From Catellatospora coxensis (GTDB lineage Bacteria > Actinomycetota > Actinomycetes > Mycobacteriales > Micromonosporaceae), in NCBI RefSeq assembly GCF_016862635.1, contig NZ_BONI01000001.1, forward strand, positions 62,001-126,000: a stretch of DNA of 64,000 nt, written 5' to 3'. Shown piece after piece: positions 1 through 8,031 of the stretch. How positions within the stretch are numbered: position 1 is the first letter of the stretch; every line of letters starts with the position of its first letter. The position numbers were made by a program, and so were the translations under genes. The notes under the pieces are model-generated. The model did no database searches. It saw only the letters and a program-made list of their open reading frames with translations, and was not told the origin of the DNA.

Positions 1-1
1 C

Positions 2-1597
2 ATGCAGATCTTCGACACCACGCTGCGCGACGGCGCCCAGCGCGAGGGCATCACCTACTCGGTAGCTGACAAACTCGCGGTGGCGCGCCTGCTCGATCAG
101 TTCGGGGTCGGGTTCATCGAGGGCGGGTGGCCAGGGGCGGTGCCCAAGGACACCGAGTTCTTCGAACGGGCCAGGACCGAGCTGGAGCTGAAGAACGCGC
201 TGCTGGTGGCGTTCGGCTCGACTCGCAAGGCGGGCGTCGCGGCGGCCGAGGACGCGCAGCTCGCGGGCCTGCTCGCGGCGCAGACGCCGGTGGTCTGCCT
301 GGTCGCCAAGTCCGATGTGCGCCACGTCGAGCGGGCGCTGCGCACCACCCGCGAGGAGAACCTCGCCATGGTCGCCGACAGCGTGACCCACCTGCGCTCG
401 CACGGCCGCCGCGTCTTCGTCGACTGCGAGCACTTCTTCGACGGCTTCCGCTTCGACCCCGACTACACCGCCTCGGTGGTGCGTACCGCGCTGGACGCGG
501 GCGCGGAGCGGGTCGTGCTCTGCGACACCAACGGCGGCATGCTGCCCTCGCAGGTGGGCGCCGCCATCGCCGACCTGGTCGCGCGGCTGGGCGTCTCGCC
601 GGAGCTGTTCGGCATGCACGCGCAGAACGACACCGCGTGCGCCGTCGCCAACACCATCGCCGCGGTGGAGGCGGGCGTACGCCACGTGCAGGGCACCGCC
701 AACGGCTACGGGGAACGCCCCGGCAACGCCGACATCTTCGCCGTGGTGGCGAACCTGCAGCTCAAGCTGGGCATGACCGTCCTACCGGACGGCTGCCTCG
801 AACAGATGGCGCACGTCTCGCACGCCATCGCCGAGATCGCCAACATCGCACCCGACTCCCACCAGGCCTACGTCGGGTCCGCGGCCTTCGCCCACAAGGC
901 GGGACTGCACGCGAGCGCGATCAAAGTCGACCCGGCCCTCTACAACCACGTGGACCCGGCCGTGGTCGGCAACGACATGACGATCCTCGTCACCGAGATG
1001 GCCGGCCGGGCCAGCATCGAGCTCAAGAGCCGCGAGCTCGGGCTGGACCTGGCCGGCCATCCCGACACGCTGTCCAAGGTGACGCACCGGGTGAAGGAGC
1101 TGGAGGCGGCCGGCTGGTCCTTCGAGGCCGCCGACGCGTCCTTCGAGCTGCTGGTGCGCCAGTCCCTGGGGGAGCAGACGACCCCGTTCACGCTGGAGTC
1201 GTACCGGGTGATCGTCGAGCACCGCGAGGACGGCGCGGTGGTCAGCGAGGCGACCGTGAAGCTGCGGGTGCGCGGCGAGCGGGTGATCGCCACCGCGGAG
1301 GGCAACGGCCCGGTGAACGCGCTGGACCAGGCGCTGCGCCAGGCGCTGGAGCGGCACTTCCCGCAGCTGTCCGGGCTGGAGCTGGCCGACTACAAGGTGC
1401 GCATCCTGGCCGGCTCGCACGGCACCGACGCGGTGACGCGGGTGCTGGTGGAGACGGTGGACGTCGACGGGCGCGACTGGACCACGGTCGGCGTGCACGA
1501 GAACGTGGTGGAGGCGAGCTGGCGGGCCCTGGTCGACGCGCTGGCGTACGGCGTGGCCGCCGCGGGCGGGGACCGCAAGGTGCGCTCGCGCCGCTGA
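2..1597 (+). CDS. cimA: Citramalate synthase (CimA-type HMGL/LeuA-family acyltransferase), 531 aa as seen
   Basis: Condenses acetyl-CoA with pyruvate to (R)-citramalate, an entry to 2-oxobutyrate and isoleucine. The N-terminal half is an HMGL-like TIM barrel that opens with the signature DTTLRDGAQREG at residues 5-16 and has the NGYGERPGNAD segment near 234. Residues from about 390 to 515 look like the LeuA regulatory domain. Homologues usually start a few residues earlier, and the window opens one base before this ATG, so the N-terminus may be incomplete. In the metal-binding HxHND segment the second His is Gln (His206, Gln208; codons CAC and CAG), which is unusual for the superfamily. The family assignment rests on overall similarity to actinobacterial CimA; 2-isopropylmalate or homocitrate synthase is less likely. 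Confidence 0.85.
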   Translation: MQIFDTTLRDGAQREGITYSVADKLAVARLLDQFGVGFIEGGWPGAVPKDTEFFERARTELELKNALLVAFGSTRKAGVAAAEDAQLAGLLAAQTPVVCLVAKSDVRHVERALRTTREENLAMVADSVTHLRSHGRRVFVDCEHFFDGFRFDPDYTASVVRTALDAGAERVVLCDTNGGMLPSQVGAAIADLVARLGVSPELFGMHAQNDTACAVANTIAAVEAGVRHVQGTANGYGERPGNADIFAVVANLQLKLGMTVLPDGCLEQMAHVSHAIAEIANIAPDSHQAYVGSAAFAHKAGLHASAIKVDPALYNHVDPAVVGNDMTILVTEMAGRASIELKSRELGLDLAGHPDTLSKVTHRVKELEAAGWSFEAADASFELLVRQSLGEQTTPFTLESYRVIVEHREDGAVVSEATVKLRVRGERVIATAEGNGPVNALDQALRQALERHFPQLSGLELADYKVRILAGSHGTDAVTRVLVETVDVDGRDWTTVGVHENVVEASWRALVDALAYGVAAAGGDRKVRSRR

Positions 1598-1653
1598 TCC
1601 TGTGCGGAACGTCCGCGCTCGGTGACGGCCCGTTGCGTGAATTTTCGGAAGGA

Positions 1654-1714
1654 TACTACGTAGTAACTGCAAGACATGCAAGTTCTTGACATCGACAGAC
1701 GTGGTTGGCACAGT
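1654..1714 (+). promoter_or_regulatory. Promoter and palindrome upstream of the M15 peptidase gene
   Basis: A perfect 12-bp palindrome, TACTACGTAGTA (1654-1665), lies upstream of a consensus -35 TTGACA (1686-1691). With 17 bp spacing the -10 would be CACAGT (1709-1714), which is weak, and transcription would begin almost at the ATG at 1722. A short inverted repeat CAAGA...TCTTG (1670-1688) overlaps the -35. The promoter reading is an inference. Confidence 0.4.
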
Positions 1715-1721
1715 GCCTGGC

Positions 1722-2471
1722 ATGTCTCGTCGCTTCCCTCGCAACGCCTTCATCCGGGCGTTCACCGTGCTGGTGATGGCGGCCATCGGATCGGTGGCCG
1801 CCATCACCGTCGGCGCGTCCCCCGCGTACGCCGACGGCTGCTACACCTGGGGCCGTTCGCTGTCCTCGGGCATGTCCGGAGAGGACGTCCGCCAGTTGCA
1901 GATCCGCGTCGCGGGCTGGCCTGGCTACAACAACACCATCGTCATCGACGGCATCTTCGGCGCGGAGACCCGGGACGCGGTGGTCCGCTTCCAGCAGGCG
2001 TACGGCCTCGGTGCGGACGGCATCGCCGGCCCGCTGACCTTCAACAAGATCTACGCCCTGCAGGACGACGACTGCACCCCGATCCACTTCAGCTACGCCG
2101 AGCTGAACAAGTGCAACACCACCTGGGCCGGCGGCGCTGTCTCGGCCGCCACCGCCAAGGCCAACGCGCTGCGGGCCATGTGGCGCCTGGAGGCGCTGCG
2201 CCACGCCCTCGGCGACCAGGCCCTGCGGGTCACCTCCGGCTTCCGCAGCACCGCCTGCAACACCGCCGCGGGCGGCGTCTCCGGCAGCCGCCACCTCTAC
2301 GGCGACGGCGTCGACCTCGGCTCGGGGCCGCTCTCCCTCTGCGCCATCGGCCGGCAGGCCCGCTACCACGGCTTCACCGGAATCCTCGGCCCCGGCTACC
2401 CCGACCACTCCGACCACATCCACACCGACGCCCGCAGCGGCACCCTCTGGTCCGCCTCCCAGTGCTTCTGA
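1722..2471 (+). CDS. Secreted zinc D-Ala-D-Ala carboxypeptidase (M15 family) with peptidoglycan-binding domain
   Basis: 249 aa. A signal peptide covers residues 1-37, with an AYA cleavage site before DGC. A peptidoglycan_binding_1 repeat follows at about 45-105 (SSGMSGEDVRQLQ, IDGIFGAETRDAV, GADGIAGPLT). The C-terminal M15 domain, about 120-249, has the zinc-site segments SRHLYGDGVDLG and DHIHTD. The architecture matches the Streptomyces albus G carboxypeptidase type, which trims peptidoglycan stem peptides outside the cell. I chose the ATG at 1722 because the signal peptide begins there; an upstream TTG at 1686 is in frame but overlaps the -35 box. Six cysteines in the mature part suggest disulfides. 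Confidence 0.85.
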   Translation: MSRRFPRNAFIRAFTVLVMAAIGSVAAITVGASPAYADGCYTWGRSLSSGMSGEDVRQLQIRVAGWPGYNNTIVIDGIFGAETRDAVVRFQQAYGLGADGIAGPLTFNKIYALQDDDCTPIHFSYAELNKCNTTWAGGAVSAATAKANALRAMWRLEALRHALGDQALRVTSGFRSTACNTAAGGVSGSRHLYGDGVDLGSGPLSLCAIGRQARYHGFTGILGPGYPDHSDHIHTDARSGTLWSASQCF

Positions 2472-2491
2472 CCTGACCCACCCCGAGCAAA

Positions 2492-2537
2492 GGAAGGGCA
2501 CCTTCACATCGCTATGCGTTGTAGAAGGTGCCCTTCC
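2492..2537. repeat. Palindromic repeat family A, copy 1
   Basis: Perfect 14-bp arms GGAAGGGCACCTTC and GAAGGTGCCCTTCC enclose an 18-nt loop containing GCTATGCGTTGTA. The same arms and an 18-nt loop recur at 22812, 28785 and 37196, with a broken copy at 63051. It lies between two genes on the same strand, so it could also act as a terminator for the M15 gene, but no T-run follows. Confidence 0.85.
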
Positions 2538-2656
2538 CATCGCCCCCTGGGGTCCCTGGTGGCGGTTCGGGGGAGGGCCCGGGGTCGCCGGGTGACGGTA
2601 GGCTGCGGCGGCAACGCACTCTGGCGGCCCGGCCGCGTCCGACGTGGAGGCACCCC

Positions 2657-3109
2657 GTGAGCGACAACCCGTACCGGGCACCGAGCCCGCCCGCTCCGCC
2701 CGAACCGCCCGCGACGGAGGCGCCCGCCGTCGCCGCGTGGTCCCACCCCTCGCTGGACATCCCGCCCCCGGTCCGGCGACCCGTGCAGGCCCGGCTGGTG
2801 TGGCGCGGCATCTTCACGATGCTGGGCGCGCACGCGCTGACCATGGTCGTCGGCGTCGTCGCGGGGCTGCTCTTCGGGCAGCAGAACGACTACGGCCCGG
2901 CCGGCGAGGGCAGCGACGAGTCCGTCTTCATGCTGGTCGGCGTCTTCGGGCAGTTCATTCTCGGCATCGTCGCCCTGGTCATGGGCATCGGCGGCGTCGT
3001 CGGCAAGGACGGCGGCAAGGGCGCGGGCATCCTCATCGGCTGGGTCGCCGGCATCCCGGCCAGCCTGATCGCCGGCATCGCCCTCACGATCACCCTCGCC
3101 AACGCCTGA
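2657..3109 (+). CDS. Small membrane protein with Pro-rich N-terminus, function unknown
   Basis: 150 aa. A proline/alanine-rich cytoplasmic head (residues 1-45) is followed by three hydrophobic segments: about 52-76, 90-115 (MLVGVFGQFILGIVALVMGIGGVV) and 122-148. The layout resembles DUF4190-like actinobacterial membrane proteins, but I do not recognise a specific family. The GTG start has a good Shine-Dalgarno GGAGG (2646-2650), and a -10-like TAGGCT lies at 2599-2604, giving a leader of about 45 nt. It faces the LD-carboxypeptidase gene convergently across a family B palindrome. Confidence 0.7.
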   Translation: MSDNPYRAPSPPAPPEPPATEAPAVAAWSHPSLDIPPPVRRPVQARLVWRGIFTMLGAHALTMVVGVVAGLLFGQQNDYGPAGEGSDESVFMLVGVFGQFILGIVALVMGIGGVVGKDGGKGAGILIGWVAGIPASLIAGIALTITLANA

Positions 3110-3167
3110 CCAACCGCCCTCGCTCGCCCGCCCCGGGGCTGCCCCGCGCTGCCTCGGGCCGCCTGGA

Positions 3168-3226
3168 TTGATCATGAACTTGTGGCACCGACACGCCGTC
3201 GAACCGTGCCATAAGTTCATGATCAA
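3168..3226 (+). repeat. Palindromic repeat family B, copy 1 (59 nt)
   Basis: Perfect 14-bp outer arms TTGATCATGAACTT / AAGTTCATGATCAA contain nested pairs TGGCAC/GTGCCA (3183-3188, 3206-3211) and CGAC/GTCG. A second 59-nt copy, with its centre inverted, lies at 42487-42545. It sits between convergent genes. Confidence 0.85.
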
Positions 3227-3249
3227 CGCGGATGGGGTGGGTGGGTGGG

Positions 3250-4173
3250 TCAGGTGGTGGCGGGGGCGACGGTGAGGGTGCCGGTGTCGGCGTCGAGGGT
3301 GGCGTGGGTGCCGAGGGGGACGGCGGTGTGCTGGGCGCCGTGACCGATGGGGAGGCCGCCGAGGACGGGTAGGTCCAGGTCGAGCAGGCGGTCGGTGAGG
3401 ACGTCGGCGATGGTGACCGGCCAGGCGTCCGCGCAGTCGGTGAACTGGCCGACGGCGATGCCCGCGACGCCGTCGAGCGCGCCGCTGCGGCGCAGGTGGG
3501 TGAGCATCCGGTCGACGCGGTACGGGTACTCGCCGACGTCCTCGATGAGCAGGATCGCGCCGGTCAGGTCCGGCAGGTGCGGGGTGCCCAGGGTGCTGAC
3601 CAGCAGCGACAGGTTGCCGCCGAGCAGGGTGCCTTCGGCGTGGCCGGAGGTGCGCACCCGGTGGGTGTCCTCGGCCGGGTCGGCGGCCACCGCGACCGGC
3701 TCCCCGCTCATCAGCGCGTGCCGCGCGCCGAGCGCGGTCGGCGAGTCCGCGCCCTTGTCGAACTGCGCCGCGACCGGCCCGTGCACGGTGGCCAGGCGCG
3801 CGCCGCGCCACAGGGCCAGGTGCAGCGCGGTGATGTCGGAGAACCCCATGACCAGCTTCGGGTCACGGCGTACGGCGTCCAGGTCGACGCGGTCGGTGAT
3901 GCGCTGCGCGCCGTAGCCGCCGCGGGTGCACAGCACGGCGCGCACCTGCGGGTCGCCGAGCGCGTCGTTGAGGTCGCCGAGGCGCTGGTCGTCGGTGCCG
4001 CCGAAGTAGCCGTGCCGGGCCAGCACGTGCGGGTACACCCGGGGCGCCAGGCCCCAGCCGGTGAGCACGGACACCGCCGCCTCGACGCGCTCGGCGGGCA
4101 CCGGCCCCGAGGGCGACACCAGCGCGACCGTGTCGCCGGGCCGGAGGGTCGCGGGGTGCAGGGTGGCCGTCAT
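3250..4173 (-). CDS. LD-carboxypeptidase (peptidase S66, LdcA/MccF-like)
   Basis: 307 aa. Typical S66 features: the opening LRPGDTVALVSPSGP, the oxyanion-type segment CTRGGYGAQRI, the nucleophile segment VMGFSDITALH, GGNLSLLVSTLGTPH, the Glu segment LLIEDVGEYPYRVDR and the His segment LPIGHGAQH near the C-terminus. Family members cut the L,D bond of murein tetrapeptides in the cytoplasm during recycling, or detoxify peptide-nucleotide antibiotics (MccF branch); the sequence alone does not decide. Start at ATG 4173, with TAGGCT eight bases upstream suggesting leaderless mRNA. There is no signal peptide, consistent with a cytoplasmic enzyme. Confidence 0.85.
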   Translation of the reverse strand: MTATLHPATLRPGDTVALVSPSGPVPAERVEAAVSVLTGWGLAPRVYPHVLARHGYFGGTDDQRLGDLNDALGDPQVRAVLCTRGGYGAQRITDRVDLDAVRRDPKLVMGFSDITALHLALWRGARLATVHGPVAAQFDKGADSPTALGARHALMSGEPVAVAADPAEDTHRVRTSGHAEGTLLGGNLSLLVSTLGTPHLPDLTGAILLIEDVGEYPYRVDRMLTHLRRSGALDGVAGIAVGQFTDCADAWPVTIADVLTDRLLDLDLPVLGGLPIGHGAQHTAVPLGTHATLDADTGTLTVAPATT

Positions 4174-4254
4174 GGCCGCAGAGCCTAACGCCGCGCACGG
4201 AACCTTCACAAAGCCCACACCTAGTTGACCATGAAAACGTATAGCATCCCGCGC

Positions 4255-5211
4255 ATGAAACGGTTCCTTCTGCGCGCGCTGCCCTGGGTCCTGGCGCTGC
4301 CGGCGGCGGTGTGGGCCGTGTTCCGGGTCGCGGGCTGGGACGACCGGTATCCGATGGCGCAGTTGATGGCGTTCACCCCGTACGTCGCCGCGGGTTCCCT
4401 GGTGCCGCTGGCGGCGCTGCTGCTGTGGCGGCGCTGGGCGGCCGCCGGTCTGGCCGCGGTGACCGCCGTGGCGCTGGCCGTGGTGGTGCTGCCGCGCTGG
4501 TTCGCCGACGGCGACCCGATGGCCGGGGCGGCGGGCGCGTCGCTGCGGGTGCTGAGCGCGAACGTGCTGGTCGGCTCGGCGGGCCCGGCCGAGCTGGTGG
4601 GCCTGGTCCGGGCGCACCGGGTGGACGTGCTGGCGCTGCAGGAGGTGACACCGGAGTTCCTGGCCGCGGCGGACGCGGCGGGGATGAGCGGCGAGCTGCC
4701 GTACCGGGTGGACTATGCGGTCCCCGGGGTGGAGGGGTCGGCGCTGCTGTCCCGGTTCCCGCTGCGCGACGACGGGGTGCGGGTCAACCCCGGCGGATTC
4801 CGGCAGGCGCGGGCCGAGGTGTCGGTGCCGGGCGGGGGCACCGTGCTGGTCGAGTCGGCGCACCCGCTGGCGCCCTGGGCCGACTTCGTGACCCCGCTGT
4901 GGGTACGCGGCTTCGAGGGGCAGCCGCGGGCCACGCCGGAAGGGCCGGTGCGCGTGCTGCTCGGCGACTTCAACGCGACCCTCGACCACCACCTGCTGCG
5001 CGACCTGATCGACTCGGGTTACCGGGACGCGGCCGACGTGCTGGGCCGCGGCTTCACCGGGACCTGGGGGCCGTACGACGGGGACCCGCTCCCGCCGGTG
5101 ACGCTGGACCGGGTGCTGGCCGACCGGCGGGTGGGCGTCAAGGACTTCCAGGTGCTGGAGCTGCCGGGCAGCGACCACCGGCCGGTGTACGCCGAGCTGG
5201 TCCTGCCGTAG
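4255..5211 (+). CDS. Membrane-anchored endonuclease/exonuclease/phosphatase family protein
   Basis: 318 aa. Three transmembrane segments occupy residues 5-85, and the EEP domain follows from about 95: LSANVLVG, LALQEVTPEF (catalytic Glu), LLGDFNATLDH (Asp-Asn pair) and GSDHRPVYAEL (catalytic Asp-His). With the short membrane part, the catalytic domain probably faces outside. The substrate could be a phosphodiester in lipids or nucleic acid; the family is too broad to say. ATG 4255 is chosen over ATG 4231 because TAGCAT (4242-4247) lies seven bases before it, the spacing seen at many starts here. It is divergent from the S66 peptidase gene, 81 bp away. Confidence 0.75.
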   Translation: MKRFLLRALPWVLALPAAVWAVFRVAGWDDRYPMAQLMAFTPYVAAGSLVPLAALLLWRRWAAAGLAAVTAVALAVVVLPRWFADGDPMAGAAGASLRVLSANVLVGSAGPAELVGLVRAHRVDVLALQEVTPEFLAAADAAGMSGELPYRVDYAVPGVEGSALLSRFPLRDDGVRVNPGGFRQARAEVSVPGGGTVLVESAHPLAPWADFVTPLWVRGFEGQPRATPEGPVRVLLGDFNATLDHHLLRDLIDSGYRDAADVLGRGFTGTWGPYDGDPLPPVTLDRVLADRRVGVKDFQVLELPGSDHRPVYAELVLP

Positions 5212-5223
5212 CGAAAGCCACTG

Positions 5224-5274
5224 TTTGAGCGGACGCTCAAGCCTGCTAGGCTGACGTTTGATCGACCGCTCAAA
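5224..5274 (+). promoter_or_regulatory. Twin operator and promoter of the TetR gene
   Basis: Two related palindromes: TTGAGCG-GA-CGCTCAA (5225-5240, perfect) and TTTGATCG-AC-CGCTCAAA (5257-5274, one mismatch). They flank a -10 TAGGCT (5247-5252); a -35-like TTTGAG (5224-5229) with 17 bp spacing lies inside the first. This is the usual arrangement of an autorepressed TetR-family promoter. The operator assignment is inferred. Confidence 0.7.
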
Positions 5275-5400
5275 TATGTGGCACGGGCCGTGTTTCCTGG
5301 AGACACCGTCCTGACCCGACACTGCCGCGCATCGGGCATCTGTTTTGTCAGACCGGTGCGAGAAAGTCTGGCCGTCCCGCGAGTCGGGGACGCGACAGTA

Positions 5401-5448
5401 CGGGCGGTGCCGGCCACATTGGCAACGGGGGGTGGCCGGCACCGCCCG
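5401..5448 (+). promoter_or_regulatory. 17-bp hairpin in the TetR leader, possible attenuator
   Basis: Perfect arms CGGGCGGTGCCGGCCAC (5401-5417) and GTGGCCGGCACCGCCCG (5432-5448) enclose a 14-nt loop and are followed by CTTTCGTGT. It lies between the promoter near 5250 and the ATG at 5497, so it could terminate a short leader RNA or attenuate the gene. The T-run is weak. Confidence 0.5.
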
Positions 5449-5496
5449 CTTTCGTGTGCGCAGCACGTCGCGGGCCCGGGAAACGAGGGGAGCGGC

Positions 5497-6132
5497 ATGT
5501 CCGACACGAAGCAGCGGTTGCTCGACGGAGCCATGGACACGCTGCGCAAACAGGGGATCGCGGGGGTGTCCGCGCGCAACATCGCGGGCGCGGCCGGGGT
5601 CAACCAGGCGCTGATCTTCTACCACTACGGCAGCGTGGACGACCTGCTGGTGGCGGCGTGCACGGCCGCGACCGGCGCGCGTGTCGAGGCGTACCGGGAA
5701 CGCTTCGCGACCGTGGGCTCGCTGCGCGAGCTGCTCGACGTCGGCCGCGCGCTGCACGAGGAGGAGCGCGACCTGGGCAACGTCGCGGTGCTCGCGCAGA
5801 TGCTGGCGGGCGCGCAGCACGACGAGAAGCTCGCCCGGGTGACCGCCGAGACGCTGGGCATGTGGACCGCCGAGATCGAGTCGGTGCTGCGCCGTGTGCT
5901 GGCGGGTTCGCCGTTCGCCGAGATGGCCGACGTGCCGGGGCTGGCCGCCGCGATCTCCGCCTCGTTCGTCGGGCTGGAGCTGTACGAGGGCGTGGACCGC
6001 CCCGGGGCGCAGCGCGCGATGGCCGCGCTGGAACAGCTCGGCACGCTGATGGAGGTCGTCGAGGAGCTGGGGCCGGTGGCCCGGCGGGCGCTGCGAAGCA
6101 AGATCAATAAAGCGGCGGCCCGGCGGTCCTGA
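5497..6132 (+). CDS. TetR-family transcriptional regulator
   Basis: 211 aa. The N-terminal TetR helix-turn-helix lies at about residues 5-52 (QRLLDGAMDTLRKQGIAG, then a recognition helix in VNQALIFYHYGSVDDLL). The C-terminal ligand domain is mostly helical and matches no ligand class I can name. ATG 5497 has GAGGGGA at 5485-5491 as ribosome binding site. The roughly 240-nt leader holds a strong hairpin (5401-5448), and the promoter carries two palindromic operators (5225-5274) that this protein probably binds. The EEP phosphodiesterase gene ends only 13 bp before the operators but points the same way, so the target may be elsewhere or only the regulator itself. Confidence 0.85.
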   Translation: MSDTKQRLLDGAMDTLRKQGIAGVSARNIAGAAGVNQALIFYHYGSVDDLLVAACTAATGARVEAYRERFATVGSLRELLDVGRALHEEERDLGNVAVLAQMLAGAQHDEKLARVTAETLGMWTAEIESVLRRVLAGSPFAEMADVPGLAAAISASFVGLELYEGVDRPGAQRAMAALEQLGTLMEVVEELGPVARRALRSKINKAAARRS

Positions 6133-6196
6133 GCAAGCCGGCCGAGCGGTTTCACCGGACAGCGGCCGGTGGCACGGCTCGTCTAGCATCGCGCCC

Positions 6197-6790
6197 GTGA
6201 ACGGACGGCTGGCGGGGGAGACCGGGCGGCAGGCCTGGTGGCGCAGGCATCGGCGCACCGTGGCGGGCATCGCGCTGCTCGGGATCGGGGTCGGGTTGTT
6301 CACGGCATACCTGCGGGGCGGCTCGGCGCAGATCATGCCGCCCGCGCCCGGGGCGGTCTGCCCGCTGCTGCGGGCCGAGCTGCTCGACCTGCTCGTGCCT
6401 GGCCGCAGCGTGAGCACGCTGGAGAACGACCGGAACGACGAGACGCTGTCGGCCTGGTGCATCGTCCAGCGACCCGAGGACGACGGCGAGGACGCCTCGC
6501 TGATGGTGGGCGTGATCAACGTGGGCCGGGCCGAGGGCGAGGACCCGGTGACCCGGGCGCGGCGGCACTTCAACCGCCAGTTCGCGGCCAACCGCGAACG
6601 CTTCCCGCTGGACGGCCTCGGCGAGCAGGCCGGGTACTGGTCCGAACTCGGCCCCGCCGGGCGGATCTACCTGACCGTGCGCGTGGGCGCGCGGCTGGTG
6701 CACGTGCAGTACCGCAACACCATGGTCGGTCCGGAGCGCAGCCGGGAGGCGGCCGTGCTGGCCGCGCGGGAGGTGCTGGCGAAGCTGTGA
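6197..6790 (+). CDS. Membrane-anchored protein with extracytoplasmic domain, function unknown
   Basis: 197 aa. A basic N-terminus (RRHRR) precedes one transmembrane helix at about residues 21-42, then an extracytoplasmic domain of about 150 residues with two cysteines (AVCPLLRAELLDLL and SAWCIVQR). The pattern resembles DUF3558-like actinobacterial envelope proteins, which is only a resemblance. The GTG start at 6197 has TAGCAT (6184-6189) seven bases upstream, suggesting leaderless transcription. Its stop overlaps the start of the next small gene, so the two are probably translated together. Confidence 0.65.
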   Translation: MNGRLAGETGRQAWWRRHRRTVAGIALLGIGVGLFTAYLRGGSAQIMPPAPGAVCPLLRAELLDLLVPGRSVSTLENDRNDETLSAWCIVQRPEDDGEDASLMVGVINVGRAEGEDPVTRARRHFNRQFAANRERFPLDGLGEQAGYWSELGPAGRIYLTVRVGARLVHVQYRNTMVGPERSREAAVLAAREVLAKL

Positions 6791-7059
6791 GAAACGACGA
6801 TCTGGTGGACGACCTCGTCGCGGGCCGCGGCGGGGCGGTCAGTCACCTGCTGCAGGAGCTGCGGCCGGAGCCGAACTGGCTGATCCGGTGGGCGGTGGCG
6901 ATCGCCGTGATGGTCGCCTGCGGGCTGGCCGGACACCACGGCAGCGGCCTGCTGCTGGAGCTGTCCACCCGGCTGGAGCTCGCCTGGTCCGGCTCGTCCT
7001 GGCAGGCCCCGCCGCAGCCGGACCTGCCGGCCGCGCCGTTCGGCCACCCGGTGCCCTGA
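6787..7059 (+). CDS. Small single-pass membrane protein, translationally coupled
   Basis: 90 aa. The GTG at 6787 overlaps the upstream TGA by four bases (GTGA), a classic coupling arrangement. The protein has an acidic start (RNDDLVDDLVAGRGG), one hydrophobic segment at about residues 36-52 (WAVAIAVMVACGLAGHH) and a proline-rich tail. I do not recognise the family. Codon use is like its neighbours, and the overlap plus the transmembrane segment argue that it is real and works with the preceding membrane protein. Confidence 0.6.
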   Translation: MRNDDLVDDLVAGRGGAVSHLLQELRPEPNWLIRWAVAIAVMVACGLAGHHGSGLLLELSTRLELAWSGSSWQAPPQPDLPAAPFGHPVP

Positions 7060-7120
7060 CCGCGGGCAGGCTTCGCGCCCGGTTGGGCCTCTGGTGCCCG
7101 GACCGCGGGCAGGCTTCGCG
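7058..7120. repeat. 20-bp direct repeat, two copies 43 bp apart
   Basis: GACCGCGGGCAGGCTTCGCG occurs at 7058-7077 and again at 7101-7120, each preceded by GGTGCCC. The first copy starts on the stop codon of the small membrane protein. It looks like a local tandem duplication in the gap before the GATase gene. Confidence 0.6.
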
Positions 7121-7218
7121 TCCAGCGCGGGGTGCCTCGGGCAGCCTGGGCGCTGACCTGGGGCGGGCGACGCTGGGCCGCTGACCGGCGCTGCCGCGGC
7201 CGGGCTAACCTCGTCAGC

Positions 7219-7980
7219 GTGGCGACCGCACTGGTGATCGAGAACGACCCGACCGACGACCTGCGCCGGCTCGGCGACTGGCTGACCGAGGCCGGGCTGG
7301 AGCTGACCGTCCTGCGCCCGCACGCCGGCGACGCGCTGCCCGACGACCTCGACGGGTACGCCGCGTTCGTGGTGCTGGGCGGCGAGCAGGACGCGTTCCC
7401 CAAGGACGGGGTGCCCGGCGCGCCGTGGTTCCCGAAGCTGGAGTCGCTGCTGCGCAAGGCGGTCAAGAACCGGGTGCCGACGCTGGGCGTCTGCCTCGGC
7501 GGGCAGCTGCTGGCACAGGCGCACGACGGCACCGTCGAGCGCTCCACCAGCGGGCCGGAGATCGGCGCGCGCCTGGTCGCGCGGCGGGACGTGGCCGAGG
7601 CCGACCCGCTGTGGTGGGCGGTGCCGTTCGCGCCCGACGTGATCCAGTACCACTTCGACGAGATCACCGAGCTGCCCATCGGCGCGACCCTGCTGGCCGC
7701 CTCGCCGCGCTACCCGCACCAGGCGTTCCGGGTCGGCGACCGGGCCTGGGGCACCCAGTTCCACATCGAGTGCGACGTCGACATGTTCGCCGGCTGGGTG
7801 GAGAACAACCGCGAGTGGATGACCGAGCAGGGCTGGCAGCCCGACGGGCTGATCGCCGGCGTCGAGGCGACCCAGGAGGACGTGGCCGAGGTGTGGCAGC
7901 CGTTCGCCCGGCGCTTCGCCGAGCTGGCCCTGGGCACGCTGCCCGAGGCGGGCCGCCGGGAACTGCCGCTGCTGAGCTGA
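7219..7980 (+). CDS. Class I glutamine amidotransferase-like protein (GATase1)
   Basis: 253 aa. Class I GATase fold with the nucleophile elbow LGVCLGGQLLA (Cys near residue 93) and the His-x-Glu segment TQFHIECD near 180. FVVLGGEQDA supplies the oxyanion region. Stand-alone proteins of this type are often annotated GMP synthase-like; the acceptor substrate is unknown. It directly precedes glnE, so a link to glutamine metabolism is plausible but unproven. The GTG start has TAACCT (7206-7211) seven bases upstream, indicating a leaderless transcript. Confidence 0.8.
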   Translation: MATALVIENDPTDDLRRLGDWLTEAGLELTVLRPHAGDALPDDLDGYAAFVVLGGEQDAFPKDGVPGAPWFPKLESLLRKAVKNRVPTLGVCLGGQLLAQAHDGTVERSTSGPEIGARLVARRDVAEADPLWWAVPFAPDVIQYHFDEITELPIGATLLAASPRYPHQAFRVGDRAWGTQFHIECDVDMFAGWVENNREWMTEQGWQPDGLIAGVEATQEDVAEVWQPFARRFAELALGTLPEAGRRELPLLS

Positions 7981-8031
7981 GCCGCCGCGCCGTGGCTTCT
8001 GCGCCCGGGCGCGCGCCGATAACCTGAGCGG

